This document shows, piece by piece, positions 45,157 through 53,472 of a DNA stretch of 64,000 nt (its first letter is position 1; every line of letters begins with the position of its first letter). Under the pieces are notes generated by a model. It made no database searches and was not told the origin of the DNA. It was given only the letters and a program-made list of their open reading frames with translations. The position numbers and the translations under genes were made by a program. The stretch comes from CAYMUC01 sp964471865 (GTDB lineage Bacteria > Actinomycetota > Acidimicrobiia > Acidimicrobiales > Ilumatobacteraceae): assembly GCA_964471865.1 (NCBI GenBank), contig CAYYHU010000003.1:1-64000 (forward strand), given 5' to 3'.

Positions 45157-45225
45157 AGCGACGGGCTTCACGGATCAATGGAGTTCACGGAGCGACGGGG
45201 CTTCACGGTGCGACGGGGCTCACGG
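45157..45225. repeat. Four imperfect 17-18 bp tandem repeats
   Basis: Units close to AGCGACGGGGCTTCACGG run head to tail at 45157-45173, 45174-45190, 45191-45208 and 45209-45225. They fill the space between the hydratase promoter and the end of the second MeaB-like gene and reach its stop codon. Confidence 0.7.
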
Positions 45226-46185
45226 AGCGACGGACCCCAAGAGACGATCGGCAGCATCCCAGGGGTCGAGGATTCCCCGAGCCACATCCGTACGCATCGC
45301 ATCCCACTGCTGCTCCCCGAGTCGATCACGAGCCGCCTGTTCGAGACGACGAGCGACGATCTCGTCGAGTTCCTCACGACGCCGCTGGGTGCGACGGGTA
45401 TCAGCCGCTCCCGAGGACACAGCCCACTCCCGATGAGAGTCGAGAGCCGCCGCGAGCTCACCAACACCCACCGCGTTCACGGCCTGGGTCATCACGACCG
45501 GCGGGCACCACTGCTTCGGATCACGTCGCCCGGTGAGATGCAGCATCGACTCGAGATCCATACGGGTGTCCTCGGCTCCGTCGCGATCGGACTTGTTGAC
45601 CACGAAGACATCGGCGATCTCCATCAGCCCCGCCTTGTTGGCCTGAACCGCATCTCCCCATCCCGGATTCACCACGACCACGGTGGTGTCGGCTCGCCGA
45701 GCGATGTCGACTTCCACCTGGCCGACACCCACGGTCTCCACCACGATCGTCGGCCATCCGATCGCATCGAGAACCCGAACGGCCTCGGGGGTGGCGAGTG
45801 AGAGCCCTCCGAGGTGGCCTCGGGTGGCCATCGAGCGGATGAACACTCCGTCATCGGTCGAATGCTCCTGCATCCGCACCCGATCACCCAGGATCGCGCC
45901 ACCGGTCACCGGTGAGCTCGGATCGATTGCGAGTACGCCGACGCGATCGCCTCGCTCTCGTAACGATCCCACGAGCGCTCCGGTCAAGGTGCTCTTGCCT
46001 GCTCCGGGAGCGCCGGTGATCCCCAGCGTCCAGGCCGCTCCCGAGCAGGGATGACAGACCCGAGACACGCTGCGGGCCGGCTCGCCGCCTCGCTCGACCA
46101 GGGAGAGCAGCCGGGCTGCGGCCCGCCGATCTCCCGAACGAGCCCGGTCGAGCAATTCGGCCGGGCTCTGGTCGCCTCGGGTCAC
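45220..46185 (-). CDS. Second MeaB/ArgK-like P-loop GTPase
   Basis: This 321-aa protein is a paralogue of the MeaB at 23272. It has GAPGAGKSTLTGALVGSL near residue 57, AIDPSSPVTGGAILGDRVRM near 85, VETVGVGQVEVDIARRAD near 140 and NKSD for GTP. An N-terminal CHPC pair precedes the P-loop, unlike the first copy. The GTG at 46185 overlaps the NifU-like stop by four bases. It may serve another B12-dependent mutase or a metal-loading step. No mutase gene lies beside it. Confidence 0.85.
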   Translation of the reverse strand: MTRGDQSPAELLDRARSGDRRAAARLLSLVERGGEPARSVSRVCHPCSGAAWTLGITGAPGAGKSTLTGALVGSLRERGDRVGVLAIDPSSPVTGGAILGDRVRMQEHSTDDGVFIRSMATRGHLGGLSLATPEAVRVLDAIGWPTIVVETVGVGQVEVDIARRADTTVVVVNPGWGDAVQANKAGLMEIADVFVVNKSDRDGAEDTRMDLESMLHLTGRRDPKQWCPPVVMTQAVNAVGVGELAAALDSHREWAVSSGAADTRRTQRRREELDEIVARRLEQAARDRLGEQQWDAMRTDVARGILDPWDAADRLLGSVAP

Positions 46186-46415
46186 ACGTTCACCACTTCG
46201 GTGACCCCGTCGACGCGGTCGCGCATGATCCTTTCGATACCGGCTTTGAGGGTCTGAGTCGATGCCGGACAGGTTCCACATGCACCCACGAGAGTCACCG
46301 AGACGATTCCGGTGTCCTCGTCCACATCGCGCAACTCGATATCGCCTCCATCGGCCTGCAAGGCAGGACGGATGACCTCGAGGGTCTCTTCGACGCGGGT
46401 ACGCATATCGGACAC
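46182..46415 (-). CDS. NifU-like iron-sulfur scaffold domain protein
   Basis: This 77-aa protein is a free-standing NifU C-terminal domain: VEETLEVIRPALQADGGDIE and the cluster-binding CGTCP near residue 48. Such proteins carry or deliver Fe-S clusters. The GTG start follows GAGGT. It is coupled to the second MeaB-like GTPase. Confidence 0.9.
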   Translation of the reverse strand: MSDMRTRVEETLEVIRPALQADGGDIELRDVDEDTGIVSVTLVGACGTCPASTQTLKAGIERIMRDRVDGVTEVVNV

Positions 46416-46474
46416 GATCAGACCTCACCTCAAACATCGATGGGCGTGGACCTCTATTGAACCAGGACGCCCCC

Positions 46475-46480
46475 TACGAT
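46475..46480 (+). promoter_or_regulatory. -10 box, leaderless promoter at 46489
   Basis: TACGAT lies eight bases before the GTG at 46489. Confidence 0.5.
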
Positions 46481-46488
46481 GAGCACTC

Positions 46489-47106
46489 GTGGCTTCCAAA
46501 CGCCCACCTGCCAAGAAGACCGCGGCGCGTTCGCGCCGTGCTGCGCCGCCCCCGCCGCCGCGTCGGCCGTGGTTCTCGGCGGTGGTCGTGGGGGCCGTCG
46601 TGGGAGGCGCGATGGCTCTGGGGGCGGCATGGTTCCTCGACGGGCGGGACTCAGACACCGGTTCCAACACCGGCGACCCGGGAACCGGTGCGGTCACCAC
46701 CGCAGCTCCTGATTCCACCGACGCGGTCGCCACGACCGTCGTGACGACGACGGTGGCACCCCCCGATGGCGGTGGCGCGACCGACTCGACTGCGGCGACG
46801 ACCACGACGACGTCCACGACGACCACGACGACACTGCCCGAACCCCGATTCATTCCGATCACGGTCGGAGTAGATGACGGCCCTGAGCGGCTCGAATTGA
46901 TCGGGCTCGGCGCCGAGGTCGAGATCAGTATCGTCAACCCCCAAGCCGACGACGAGTTCCACCTTCACGGCTACGACTTGGGTGACGGTCTGATCGTTCC
47001 GGCGGGCGAGACCGCGGTGCTGCGTTTCGTCGCCGACGAGGCCGGGGTGTTCGAACTCGAAAGTCACATCACCAACGACGTCTACGTGCGTCTCGTGGTC
47101 GAATGA
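46489..47106 (+). CDS. Membrane-anchored cupredoxin-like protein
   Basis: This 205-aa protein has a basic Pro-rich N-terminus, one transmembrane helix (WFSAVVVGAVVGGAMALGAAW) and a long Thr/Ala linker. The external domain of about 90 residues contains DDEFHLHGYDLGDGLIVPAG and FELESHITNDVYVRLVVE. That pattern resembles cupredoxin folds, but a full copper-ligand set (His-Cys-His-Met) is not present, so metal binding is doubtful. It is coupled by ATGA to the next small gene. Confidence 0.65.
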   Translation: MASKRPPAKKTAARSRRAAPPPPPRRPWFSAVVVGAVVGGAMALGAAWFLDGRDSDTGSNTGDPGTGAVTTAAPDSTDAVATTVVTTTVAPPDGGGATDSTAATTTTTSTTTTTTLPEPRFIPITVGVDDGPERLELIGLGAEVEISIVNPQADDEFHLHGYDLGDGLIVPAGETAVLRFVADEAGVFELESHITNDVYVRLVVE

Positions 47107-47288
47107 CGTCGAGTATCGCCAACCTCATCGCCCATCAGGGTGGTTGGGATGAGATCCTCTTGGTCGCCGGTCCGATCGTGGTGGTCGGCGGACTCCTCGC
47201 GGTCGCCACGCGGCGCGCCCGCGCCTTGGGATCTACTCCGCAGTCCGAGGAGTCGGACTCGTCGGAAGCGGCTCACCATCACGAGTGA
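47103..47288 (+). CDS. 61-aa single-pass membrane protein
   Basis: The protein has one hydrophobic helix (ILLVAGPIVVVGGLLAVAT) between a short external N-terminus and a charged tail ending AHHHE. The ATG overlaps the preceding stop. Its last 56 bases are antisense to the 3' end of murA. The pair with the cupredoxin-like protein suggests a shared envelope role; no family was recognised. Confidence 0.6.
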   Translation: MTSSIANLIAHQGGWDEILLVAGPIVVVGGLLAVATRRARALGSTPQSEESDSSEAAHHHE

Positions 47289-48600
47289 CGCGCTCGATGC
47301 CAGCGCCCACGGCGCGAAGGCGCCCGACGAGATCGTCATAGCCCCGGTCGATATGGTGCAGACCCCGAATCTCGGTGACCCCACTCGCCGCTAATCCGGC
47401 CACCACCAGCGCCGCCCCCGCTCGGATATCGGGCGCTCTCACCGGGGCGCCCGAGAGCGAGTCGACTCCGCGCACCACGGCATGGTGACCGTCGGTGCGG
47501 ATACGCGCTCCGAGACGGACCAGTTCTTCGACGTAGCGGAAACGTCCCGGGTACAGATTCTCTGTCACGATCCCGACCCCATCGGCGACGGAGAGCATGG
47601 TGACGAGAAGCGGCTTGTAGTCGGTCGCGACACCGGGGTACGGCAGTGTCGCAATATCGATGGACCGCAATCGTTGAGGGGCCCGAGCGGTGATCCCGTC
47701 GAACTGTTCCACGATGTGTAGGCCCATATCGGCAAAGCGACGCAGCACCATGGCCATGTGCTCGGGTCGGGCCCCCTGCACGGTCAATTCCCCCCCGGCG
47801 ACCGCCACCGCAGCCAGGTATGTGGCGGCCTGGATCCGATCGGGAACCGTGCGATGAGAGACCGCTCGCAGAGATCCCCGCTCGACACCGTGGACCACGA
47901 TCGTCGAGGTTCCTGCACCTTCGATATCGGCACCCATGGCAGTCAGAAACGAACACAGGTCGGTGATCTCGGGTTCACGCGCTGCATGATCGATCACCGT
48001 GGTGCCTTTGGCGTAGACGGCGGCGGTGAGGAGATTCTCCGTGGCGCCGACACTGGGGAACTCGAGGGTGATGTGGGCTCCGTGAAGACGAGGCGCGGTC
48101 GCGATCACATCGCCATGGACGAGTTCGCATTCCGCCCCCATCGCTGTGAGTCCGCGCAGGTGAAGATCGATGGGGCGCGACCCGAAATCGTCGCCGCCGG
48201 GAAGCGCTATCCGCACCCGCCCACAGCGCGTGAGCAAGGGCCCCAGGACGTTGATCGAGGCGCGAATACGTTCCACGAGCTCATACGGCGCTACCGGCAC
48301 GATGTCCGCGGGGGTCGACAACCGCAGGGTCCTTGCACCCTCACCCTCTTCGCTGTTCACCGCTCGGGTCGTCACTCCGATCGCTTCGAGCAGGTCCGCC
48401 ATGATCGCGACATCGGCGATCGCTGGAACATTGGTGAGTTCGTACTCGCCTTCGGCCAACAGCGCAGCCGCCATCAATTTGAGAACCGAGTTCTTGGCTC
48501 CCGGCACGGTGATACGTCCCGACAACGGACCGGTTCGGCGAACCAGTAGACGATCGTCGGCGCGTTCGGGATCCCAGCGCAACTCGGTCGAGGCGGCCAC
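47233..48600 (-). CDS. murA: UDP-N-acetylglucosamine 1-carboxyvinyltransferase MurA
   Basis: This 455-aa enzyme catalyses the first committed step of peptidoglycan synthesis. Family segments are GPLSGRITVPGAKNSVLKLM near residue 24 and IDRGYDDLVGRLRAVGAGIE at the C-terminus. The active-site loop reads ALPGGDDFGSRPIDLHLRG: the position of Cys115 in E. coli MurA is Asp, as in mycobacteria, where it confers fosfomycin insensitivity. The GTG at 48600 is seven bases after CATACT. Confidence 0.94.
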   Translation of the reverse strand: MAASTELRWDPERADDRLLVRRTGPLSGRITVPGAKNSVLKLMAAALLAEGEYELTNVPAIADVAIMADLLEAIGVTTRAVNSEEGEGARTLRLSTPADIVPVAPYELVERIRASINVLGPLLTRCGRVRIALPGGDDFGSRPIDLHLRGLTAMGAECELVHGDVIATAPRLHGAHITLEFPSVGATENLLTAAVYAKGTTVIDHAAREPEITDLCSFLTAMGADIEGAGTSTIVVHGVERGSLRAVSHRTVPDRIQAATYLAAVAVAGGELTVQGARPEHMAMVLRRFADMGLHIVEQFDGITARAPQRLRSIDIATLPYPGVATDYKPLLVTMLSVADGVGIVTENLYPGRFRYVEELVRLGARIRTDGHHAVVRGVDSLSGAPVRAPDIRAGAALVVAGLAASGVTEIRGLHHIDRGYDDLVGRLRAVGAGIERVTRDGEPLPTSPTPRTAE

Positions 48601-48607
48601 GAGGCTC

Positions 48608-48615
48608 AGTATGCT
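48608..48615. promoter_or_regulatory. Overlapping divergent -10 boxes of murA and the MFS gene
   Basis: AGTATGCT holds CATACT on the minus strand (seven bases before the murA GTG) and TATGCT on the plus strand (seven bases before the GTG at 48623), sharing four bases. Confidence 0.5.
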
Positions 48616-48622
48616 CGCTCGG

Positions 48623-50176
48623 GTGACCCGCGATGGCACCACCCGGGTGCGGGTCCATCCCGATGACCCCGCGCTGAGAGCCTGGCTCGACACCCCTCGC
48701 CAGGATCTCGTCAGCGAGGAGAGGGGCGAGTTTCCTGGCGAATTCGTCCAGGCTCATGGACCGTTCTCGCAGTATCGACGCCGCGTCGCGACCGATGACG
48801 AGGGCCGACTCACCGAGACTCTCACCTGGCGTCTCGACATTCCCTGGTTCGGATGGTTGTTCCGGGCCGCGATGCTCGCCCATGACCGTCGTCGCCATCG
48901 GCTCATGTCCGCCGGCACGGGACCCACCAACAACCCGCCACCTCCATGGTGGGCTCCCCCCGAACGACTCGACGCCCGCCAGGTTCTGGTTCTCGGCCTC
49001 CTTGCGGCTGCATCGATGTCGAGCGCCTTCGTCAACACGCTGTTCACCCAAACGGTGGCGTTCGCGGCCGACGAGTTCACCATCGGGGAAAGCGGACAGG
49101 GAATTGCCGCTGCGATCGTTCGACTCGGCGTGCTCATCACGCTGCCCGCCACCTGGCTCGCCGATCATCACGGTCGACGACGCGTCATCCTCGCTACGGC
49201 CTGGACCGCTCCGATCGTGTCCGCCGTGGGCGCTTTGTCCCCCTCGTTCCCGTTCCTCGTCGCGACCCAGACCATCGCCCGACCCTTAGCGCTCGCACTC
49301 GACGTGATCATCGCCGTGGTCGCCGTGGAGGAGATGCCCCGAGGTGCACGGGCATACGCGATCAGCGTCTTGGCGATGGCGAGCGGGCTCGGGGCGGGAG
49401 TGGCGGTGATGTCGCTCCCACTCGCTGACATCTCTGCCAGTGCATGGCGCTTGGTCTACGTGGTGGCCTTGATCTGGATGTTCGTCGCGGTCGATGTCGC
49501 CCGACGGCTTCCCGAAACGCAACGGTTCCAACATCTCGCCGATTCAGCTCCCGCCCAGAGGGTTCGCCGTATCGACCGCCGACGCTTCGCCATGCTCGCG
49601 GGAGTCGCCGTGCTCACCAATCTGTTCGTCGCCTCGGCATCGATCTTCCAGATCCGATTCCTTCGTGATGAGCGCGGCTATTCAGCCACGACGATTGCGA
49701 TCTTCACGCTCGCAACTGCGACACCAGCCGCCTTGGGTCTGATCGTGGGGGGACGACTCGCCGATCGTCGGGGCCGTCGCGTCCTGGCCTCGGTGGGCGT
49801 ACCACTGGGGGCGGTGGTGTTGGCGGGAGCCTTTGCGACCCGGGGAGCCGTGCTGTGGTTCAGCGCCTTCCTCGGGGGGCTCATCTCCACGATCGCGTTT
49901 CCCGCCCTGGCCGTCTACCGCCGCGAATTGTTCCCCACGGGCGGTCGAGGACGAGCCAACGGACTTCTCGTCGGAATCGCCCTGGCTGGAGGAAGCCTCG
50001 GTCTCGTCATCGCCGGAGCGCTACTCGAGCGGGACTGGTCCTATGCCACCGTCATGGTGCTTCTCGCGTCCGCTTCGCTTCCGGCGGGGCTGATCGTATG
50101 GCTGGGCTTTCCTGAGACCGCCCGACGAGAACTCGAAGAGCTCAATCCTGGGGATCGGCCGCCACCGACGGCCTGA
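48623..50176 (+). CDS. MFS transporter with soluble N-terminal domain
   Basis: This 517-aa protein has about 110 soluble residues, then a 12-helix major facilitator core. The core includes the loop-2 motif LADHHGRRRVILA near 180 and its second-half repeat GGRLADRRGRRVLASVG near 380. The N-terminal region (GEFPGEFVQAHGPFSQYRRR) is not a known MFS element; it may be a SRPBCC- or lipid-binding-like domain, which I cannot confirm. Transported compound is unknown. The GTG is fixed by the TATGCT box. Confidence 0.82.
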   Translation: MTRDGTTRVRVHPDDPALRAWLDTPRQDLVSEERGEFPGEFVQAHGPFSQYRRRVATDDEGRLTETLTWRLDIPWFGWLFRAAMLAHDRRRHRLMSAGTGPTNNPPPPWWAPPERLDARQVLVLGLLAAASMSSAFVNTLFTQTVAFAADEFTIGESGQGIAAAIVRLGVLITLPATWLADHHGRRRVILATAWTAPIVSAVGALSPSFPFLVATQTIARPLALALDVIIAVVAVEEMPRGARAYAISVLAMASGLGAGVAVMSLPLADISASAWRLVYVVALIWMFVAVDVARRLPETQRFQHLADSAPAQRVRRIDRRRFAMLAGVAVLTNLFVASASIFQIRFLRDERGYSATTIAIFTLATATPAALGLIVGGRLADRRGRRVLASVGVPLGAVVLAGAFATRGAVLWFSAFLGGLISTIAFPALAVYRRELFPTGGRGRANGLLVGIALAGGSLGLVIAGALLERDWSYATVMVLLASASLPAGLIVWLGFPETARRELEELNPGDRPPPTA

Positions 50177-50286
50177 AGCCTCCCCGAGCCCCGCAACATG
50201 GCTCCCGCAGCGGGATCTTCTGGTTCTCGTCTCAGTCTTTGACGTTTCTTGGATTTCTGCTGGGCACCCCTTGGACGACCGCTCCC

Positions 50287-50292
50287 TACGGT
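50287..50292 (+). promoter_or_regulatory. Possible -10 box upstream of the envelope gene set
   Basis: TACGGT would give a leader of about 50 bases that contains the GAGGAG ribosome binding site at 50338-50343. The rest of 50177-50347 has no gene; a small CCCGCAGCGGG hairpin near 50210 could end the MFS transcript. Confidence 0.35.
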
Positions 50293-50347
50293 GACAACCA
50301 GCCTTCCGACACCTGATCGGAGGCCATCGATCAACCGAGGAGCCCCC

Positions 50348-51380
50348 ATGAAGACTGCTACCGCCACCGCCTTGTCCCTGGTCGCCGTTCTCGGTGCCGG
50401 TTCCGCTGCCGCCCTGGTCAACACCTCGATCTTCGATTCGGCACCCACCGATGCTGCTGCCTCGGCGGCCTTCGTGCCCAGTGCCGCAGTCGTGGAACTC
50501 ACACTGCCGCCGGCAGTTCCGACTGTCGCTCTCGACGGCGCAGCGATGACGCCCACTGCCGATGAAACCGCGACTGTGGACGATGGGGTCACGGCGTCAC
50601 CGACGGCCACCGCTTCGTCCTCGACGGGCTCGTCGGCTCGGCTGTCGAGCACCGCCGCCGTCTCACCCACCACGGCTGCTCCCACCCCGACCACTGCTCC
50701 GGTCACGACGACCACCATTCCCTCGTCGACCACGACGACCCCGCCCTCCTCCACGACGACGACCGCTCCGAGCACGACCACGACGACTCCGAGCACCACG
50801 ACCCCCGGGTCCTCGCTCTTGACCACCTACAACCTGGGTCCCGCAGGAGCAGTCACCGTCGATGTGGTCAACGGAAATGTCGTCTTGTTGGATATGGCTC
50901 CAGCTCCTGGCTGGACCGTGGTGAGCGGCACTCAGATGGCGGGTTCGGTCCGCGTGATCCTGGCGGACCCGAGCGTCGAGATCACCTTCGTCGCTCGATA
51001 CGCGAGCGGAGCCCTCGTGCCGGAACTGACCTCGCGCAGCCTGATCACCCCGGCGACGACTCCCCCGTCGACTCGCTACGACGACGACTACGACGATGAC
51101 GACGACCACGAGGGCTACGAGGACGACGACCACGACGATGACGACGACCACGACGATGACGACGACCACGACGATGNNNNNNNNNNNNNNNNNNNNNNNN
51201 NNNNNNNNNNNNNNNNNNNNNNNNNNNNNNNNNNNNNNNNNNNNNNNNNNNNNNNNNNNNNNNNNNNNNNNNNNNNACCACGACGATGACGACGACCACG
51301 ACGATGACGACGACCACGACGATGACGACGATGACGACGACCACGACGATGACGACGACCACGACCGGGATGACGACTGA
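50348..51380 (+). CDS. Exported Asp/His-repeat protein, interrupted by a gap
   Basis: The protein starts with a signal peptide (ATATALSLVAVLGAGSAAAL), then a Thr/Ser/Pro linker, a beta-rich domain of about 75 residues (LGPAGAVTVDVVNGNVVLLD) and a C-terminal run of DDDHDD repeats. The 18-bp unit is broken by 100 Ns at 51177-51276. The frame after the gap is the same repeat frame and ends HDRDDD at 51380, so the gene is intact in the real genome. The acidic His-rich tail could bind divalent metal. No family was recognised. The start ATG has GAGGAG five bases upstream. Confidence 0.7.
51122..51365 (+). repeat. 18-bp tandem repeat encoding DDDHDD
   Basis: The unit GACGACGACCACGACGAT runs three full times before the scaffold gap (51122-51175) and continues after it to about 51365 with one 9-bp shortened unit. 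Copy number is unknown. Confidence 0.9.
51177..51276. other. Assembly gap of 100 Ns inside the DDDHDD repeat
   Basis: The left edge stops one base into a repeat unit and the right edge resumes at base eight. A frame-preserving gap must therefore be 6 + 18n bases. The 100-base length is a placeholder. Confidence 0.9.
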
Positions 51381-51448
51381 TCAGTGACGGCTCGGCCCGC
51401 GCTCGATCACCCCACGCCCCTTACCCGGAACGAAACGAGAACTCACCG

Positions 51449-52408
51449 ATGACCACGTCCCCGAATCCCCAGGACCGAGCCGAACGCTTGGCGGCGCTCA
51501 AAGCGCGGCGTTCAGCCGACCAGGCCTCAGAGCCGACCGCATCTTCAGTCGATGCCACCGGTCCTGGCACCCCCTCGACCCCATGGCAGGCCCCCACCCA
51601 CACCGACGCCGTGCCGCCCCCGCCGACCGCCTCCAGCCCTCGCACACCCGCACCGACCAAACGAACGACACCAGCCCGAGCCGCCCGTATCGCCACTGTC
51701 GGAGCTTCTCTCAGCGCGGTTCTCGGCCTGATGACGGTCTACGGATTGGCTGAACGCCAGGTTTCCGACGCCAGCGGGACCGCGCCCAACCCACCCTCAG
51801 CTCCTGTCGTGGGCTCGACTGTGGGATCGCGCACCGTGTCGGTTCCGGCCGGAACTCCGGTCGTGGTCTTGATGATCGACGCATCGGGCCGTCCGATCGA
51901 TCTCACGACGATGCCGTCCGCCGAAGCTCTCGCCGGATACCTCCAAGGCCTGGCGGCGGCTCCGAGCGCACCATCGCTTCCGGTCACGACTCCCGAGTCA
52001 CCTTTGGTGCTCACCTCCGACGCCTCGACCGGGGGCGTGACGAACGGGGTGGGAGAGATCGATGCGTCACCAGCGCCGGGTGCCCAGCAACCTGCCGTCG
52101 CATCGGCCAAGCCCGCACGGACCCCCACGTCTGCGACCACCACGACGCAGCCGCCCGCCCCGACCACCACTGCGAGCCCGAGCCCCGCTCCCCCGAGCGC
52201 CCCGGCTACCACCGCCGCCCCCACAGCGCCGAGCTCCACCGTCGAAGCAGCACCGGCACCGGCAGCGACCACGCCGCCACCTGCGGCTCCGGCCCCGACC
52301 GTTCCCGTCGCGACTCCGGCGCCGATTCAACTCACGGTGCCCATTCCCGCCGTGCCCGCACCTCAGCCGGCACCTCAGCCCGCCCAGGGCTCCACCCGGG
52401 GTAGCTGA
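51449..52408 (+). CDS. Membrane-anchored Pro/Ala/Thr-rich protein
   Basis: This 319-aa protein has a charged N-terminus (DRAERLAALKARRSA), one transmembrane helix near residue 90 (IATVGASLSAVLGLMTVYGL), a short structured part (VPAGTPVVVLMIDASGRPID) and a C-terminal half made almost only of Pro, Ala, Thr and Ser. It may span the cell wall. It lies between the Asp/His-repeat gene and apbE in the same direction. I found no clear ApbE flavinylation motif in it. Confidence 0.65.
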   Translation: MTTSPNPQDRAERLAALKARRSADQASEPTASSVDATGPGTPSTPWQAPTHTDAVPPPPTASSPRTPAPTKRTTPARAARIATVGASLSAVLGLMTVYGLAERQVSDASGTAPNPPSAPVVGSTVGSRTVSVPAGTPVVVLMIDASGRPIDLTTMPSAEALAGYLQGLAAAPSAPSLPVTTPESPLVLTSDASTGGVTNGVGEIDASPAPGAQQPAVASAKPARTPTSATTTTQPPAPTTTASPSPAPPSAPATTAAPTAPSSTVEAAPAPAATTPPPAAPAPTVPVATPAPIQLTVPIPAVPAPQPAPQPAQGSTRGS

Positions 52409-52414
52409 TCGCAT

Positions 52415-53472
52415 ATGTCATGGGAACACCGGATACCGGGCCTCTTGATGGGGACGACCGCCACGCTGCATTGCGCAAGAGAGTTCTACGACCAGGCGGT
52501 TTCGCGTCTTGACCAACTCGAGGAACTCTGGAGCCGGTTCCTTCCCGACAGCGACATCACTCGCATCATCCNNNNNNNNNNNNNNNNNNNNNNNNNNNNN
52601 NNNNNNNNNNNNNNNNNNNNNNNNNNNNNNNNNNNNNNNNNNNNNNNNNNNNNNNNNNNNNNNNNNNNNNNCTCGAGGAACTCTGGAGCCGGTTCCTTCC
52701 CGACAGCGACATCACTCGCATCATCCGATCGAACGGAGACCCGGTGCTCGTGAGCCCCGAAACGATCGAGTTGGTGGAGCACCTGATCACCGCGGGCGAC
52801 ATCACTCGTGGAGCCTTCGATCCCACGCTCGTGGACACCCTGTGCTCCTTGGGATATGCCTCGAGTCGAAGCGAACCCGAGCGTCAGACGGTTCCTGTGG
52901 GCCCCACACCCGCAGGGATCAGCATCGGTGACGTCGACATCGATCGGGCGGCATCCACGATTCGTGTCCCTCCGGGGCTGGGTCTCGATCCTGGCGGCCT
53001 CGGAAAGGGACTTGCGGCCGACATCGTCACTCGCGACGTGATGGCCGCAGGGGCCACGGGAGTGATGGTCGAGGTAGGAGGCGATCTACGAGTCATGGGA
53101 CGGCCCGAGACCGGGGACTCCTGGGTCATCGAGGTCCACGACCCCGAAGGTCGAGAGGTGATCGATGTGATCGCTCTTCTCGACGGCGGCGTTGCGACCT
53201 CCACGACTCGCCTGCGGACCTGGGAGCACGCCGGTGAATCGCAGCATCATCTGATCGATCCTCGAACCAGCCGTCCCAGCAATACGGGAATCATCGGCTG
53301 CACCGTCGTTGCCGGCACCGCGGCCTGGGCCGAGGCGATGACGAAGGTCCCGTTCTCTGCGTCCCTCGACGAGACCATGGCCCTGTTCGAGCACCACCGA
53401 CTCGCGGCACTTGTGATCCGCGACGACGGTGAGCGAATCGTCACCCGGGAATGGAAGGAGTTCTCCAGATGA
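52415..53472 (+). CDS. apbE: FAD:protein FMN transferase ApbE, split by a false gap
   Basis: ApbE attaches FMN covalently to extracytoplasmic proteins. The family motifs GLDPGGLGKGLAADIVTRDV and VMVEVGGDLRVMGRP are followed by DGGVATSTTRLR and HHLIDPRTSRPSNTG. A 100-N gap (52572-52671) is flanked by the same 55 bases on both sides. Removing the Ns and one copy joins ITRII to RSNGDPVLV in one frame and gives an intact protein of 300 aa. The start is ATG at 52415 and the stop overlaps the next gene by four bases. Confidence 0.9.
52517..52726. other. Spurious assembly gap with 55-bp duplicated flanks
   Basis: Bases 52517-52571 and 52672-52726 are identical (CTCGAGGAACTCTGGAGCCG onward). The 100 Ns at 52572-52671 lie between them. 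This is an unmerged contig overlap, not a biological repeat. Confidence 0.92.

Noticed and set aside
46489..47106. Copper-binding cupredoxin
   Set aside because: The external domain has a cupredoxin-like pattern but no Cys and no complete ligand set, so copper binding was not called.
51122..51365. Regular 18-bp repeat resembling a CRISPR array
   Set aside because: Units are head to tail with no spacers and encode a continuous DDDHDD protein repeat.
52517..52726. Direct 55-bp repeats that could be read as target-site or attachment duplications of a mobile element
   Set aside because: The copies flank a 100-N scaffold gap, and one copy plus the gap must be removed for apbE to read through. 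This is an assembly artefact.
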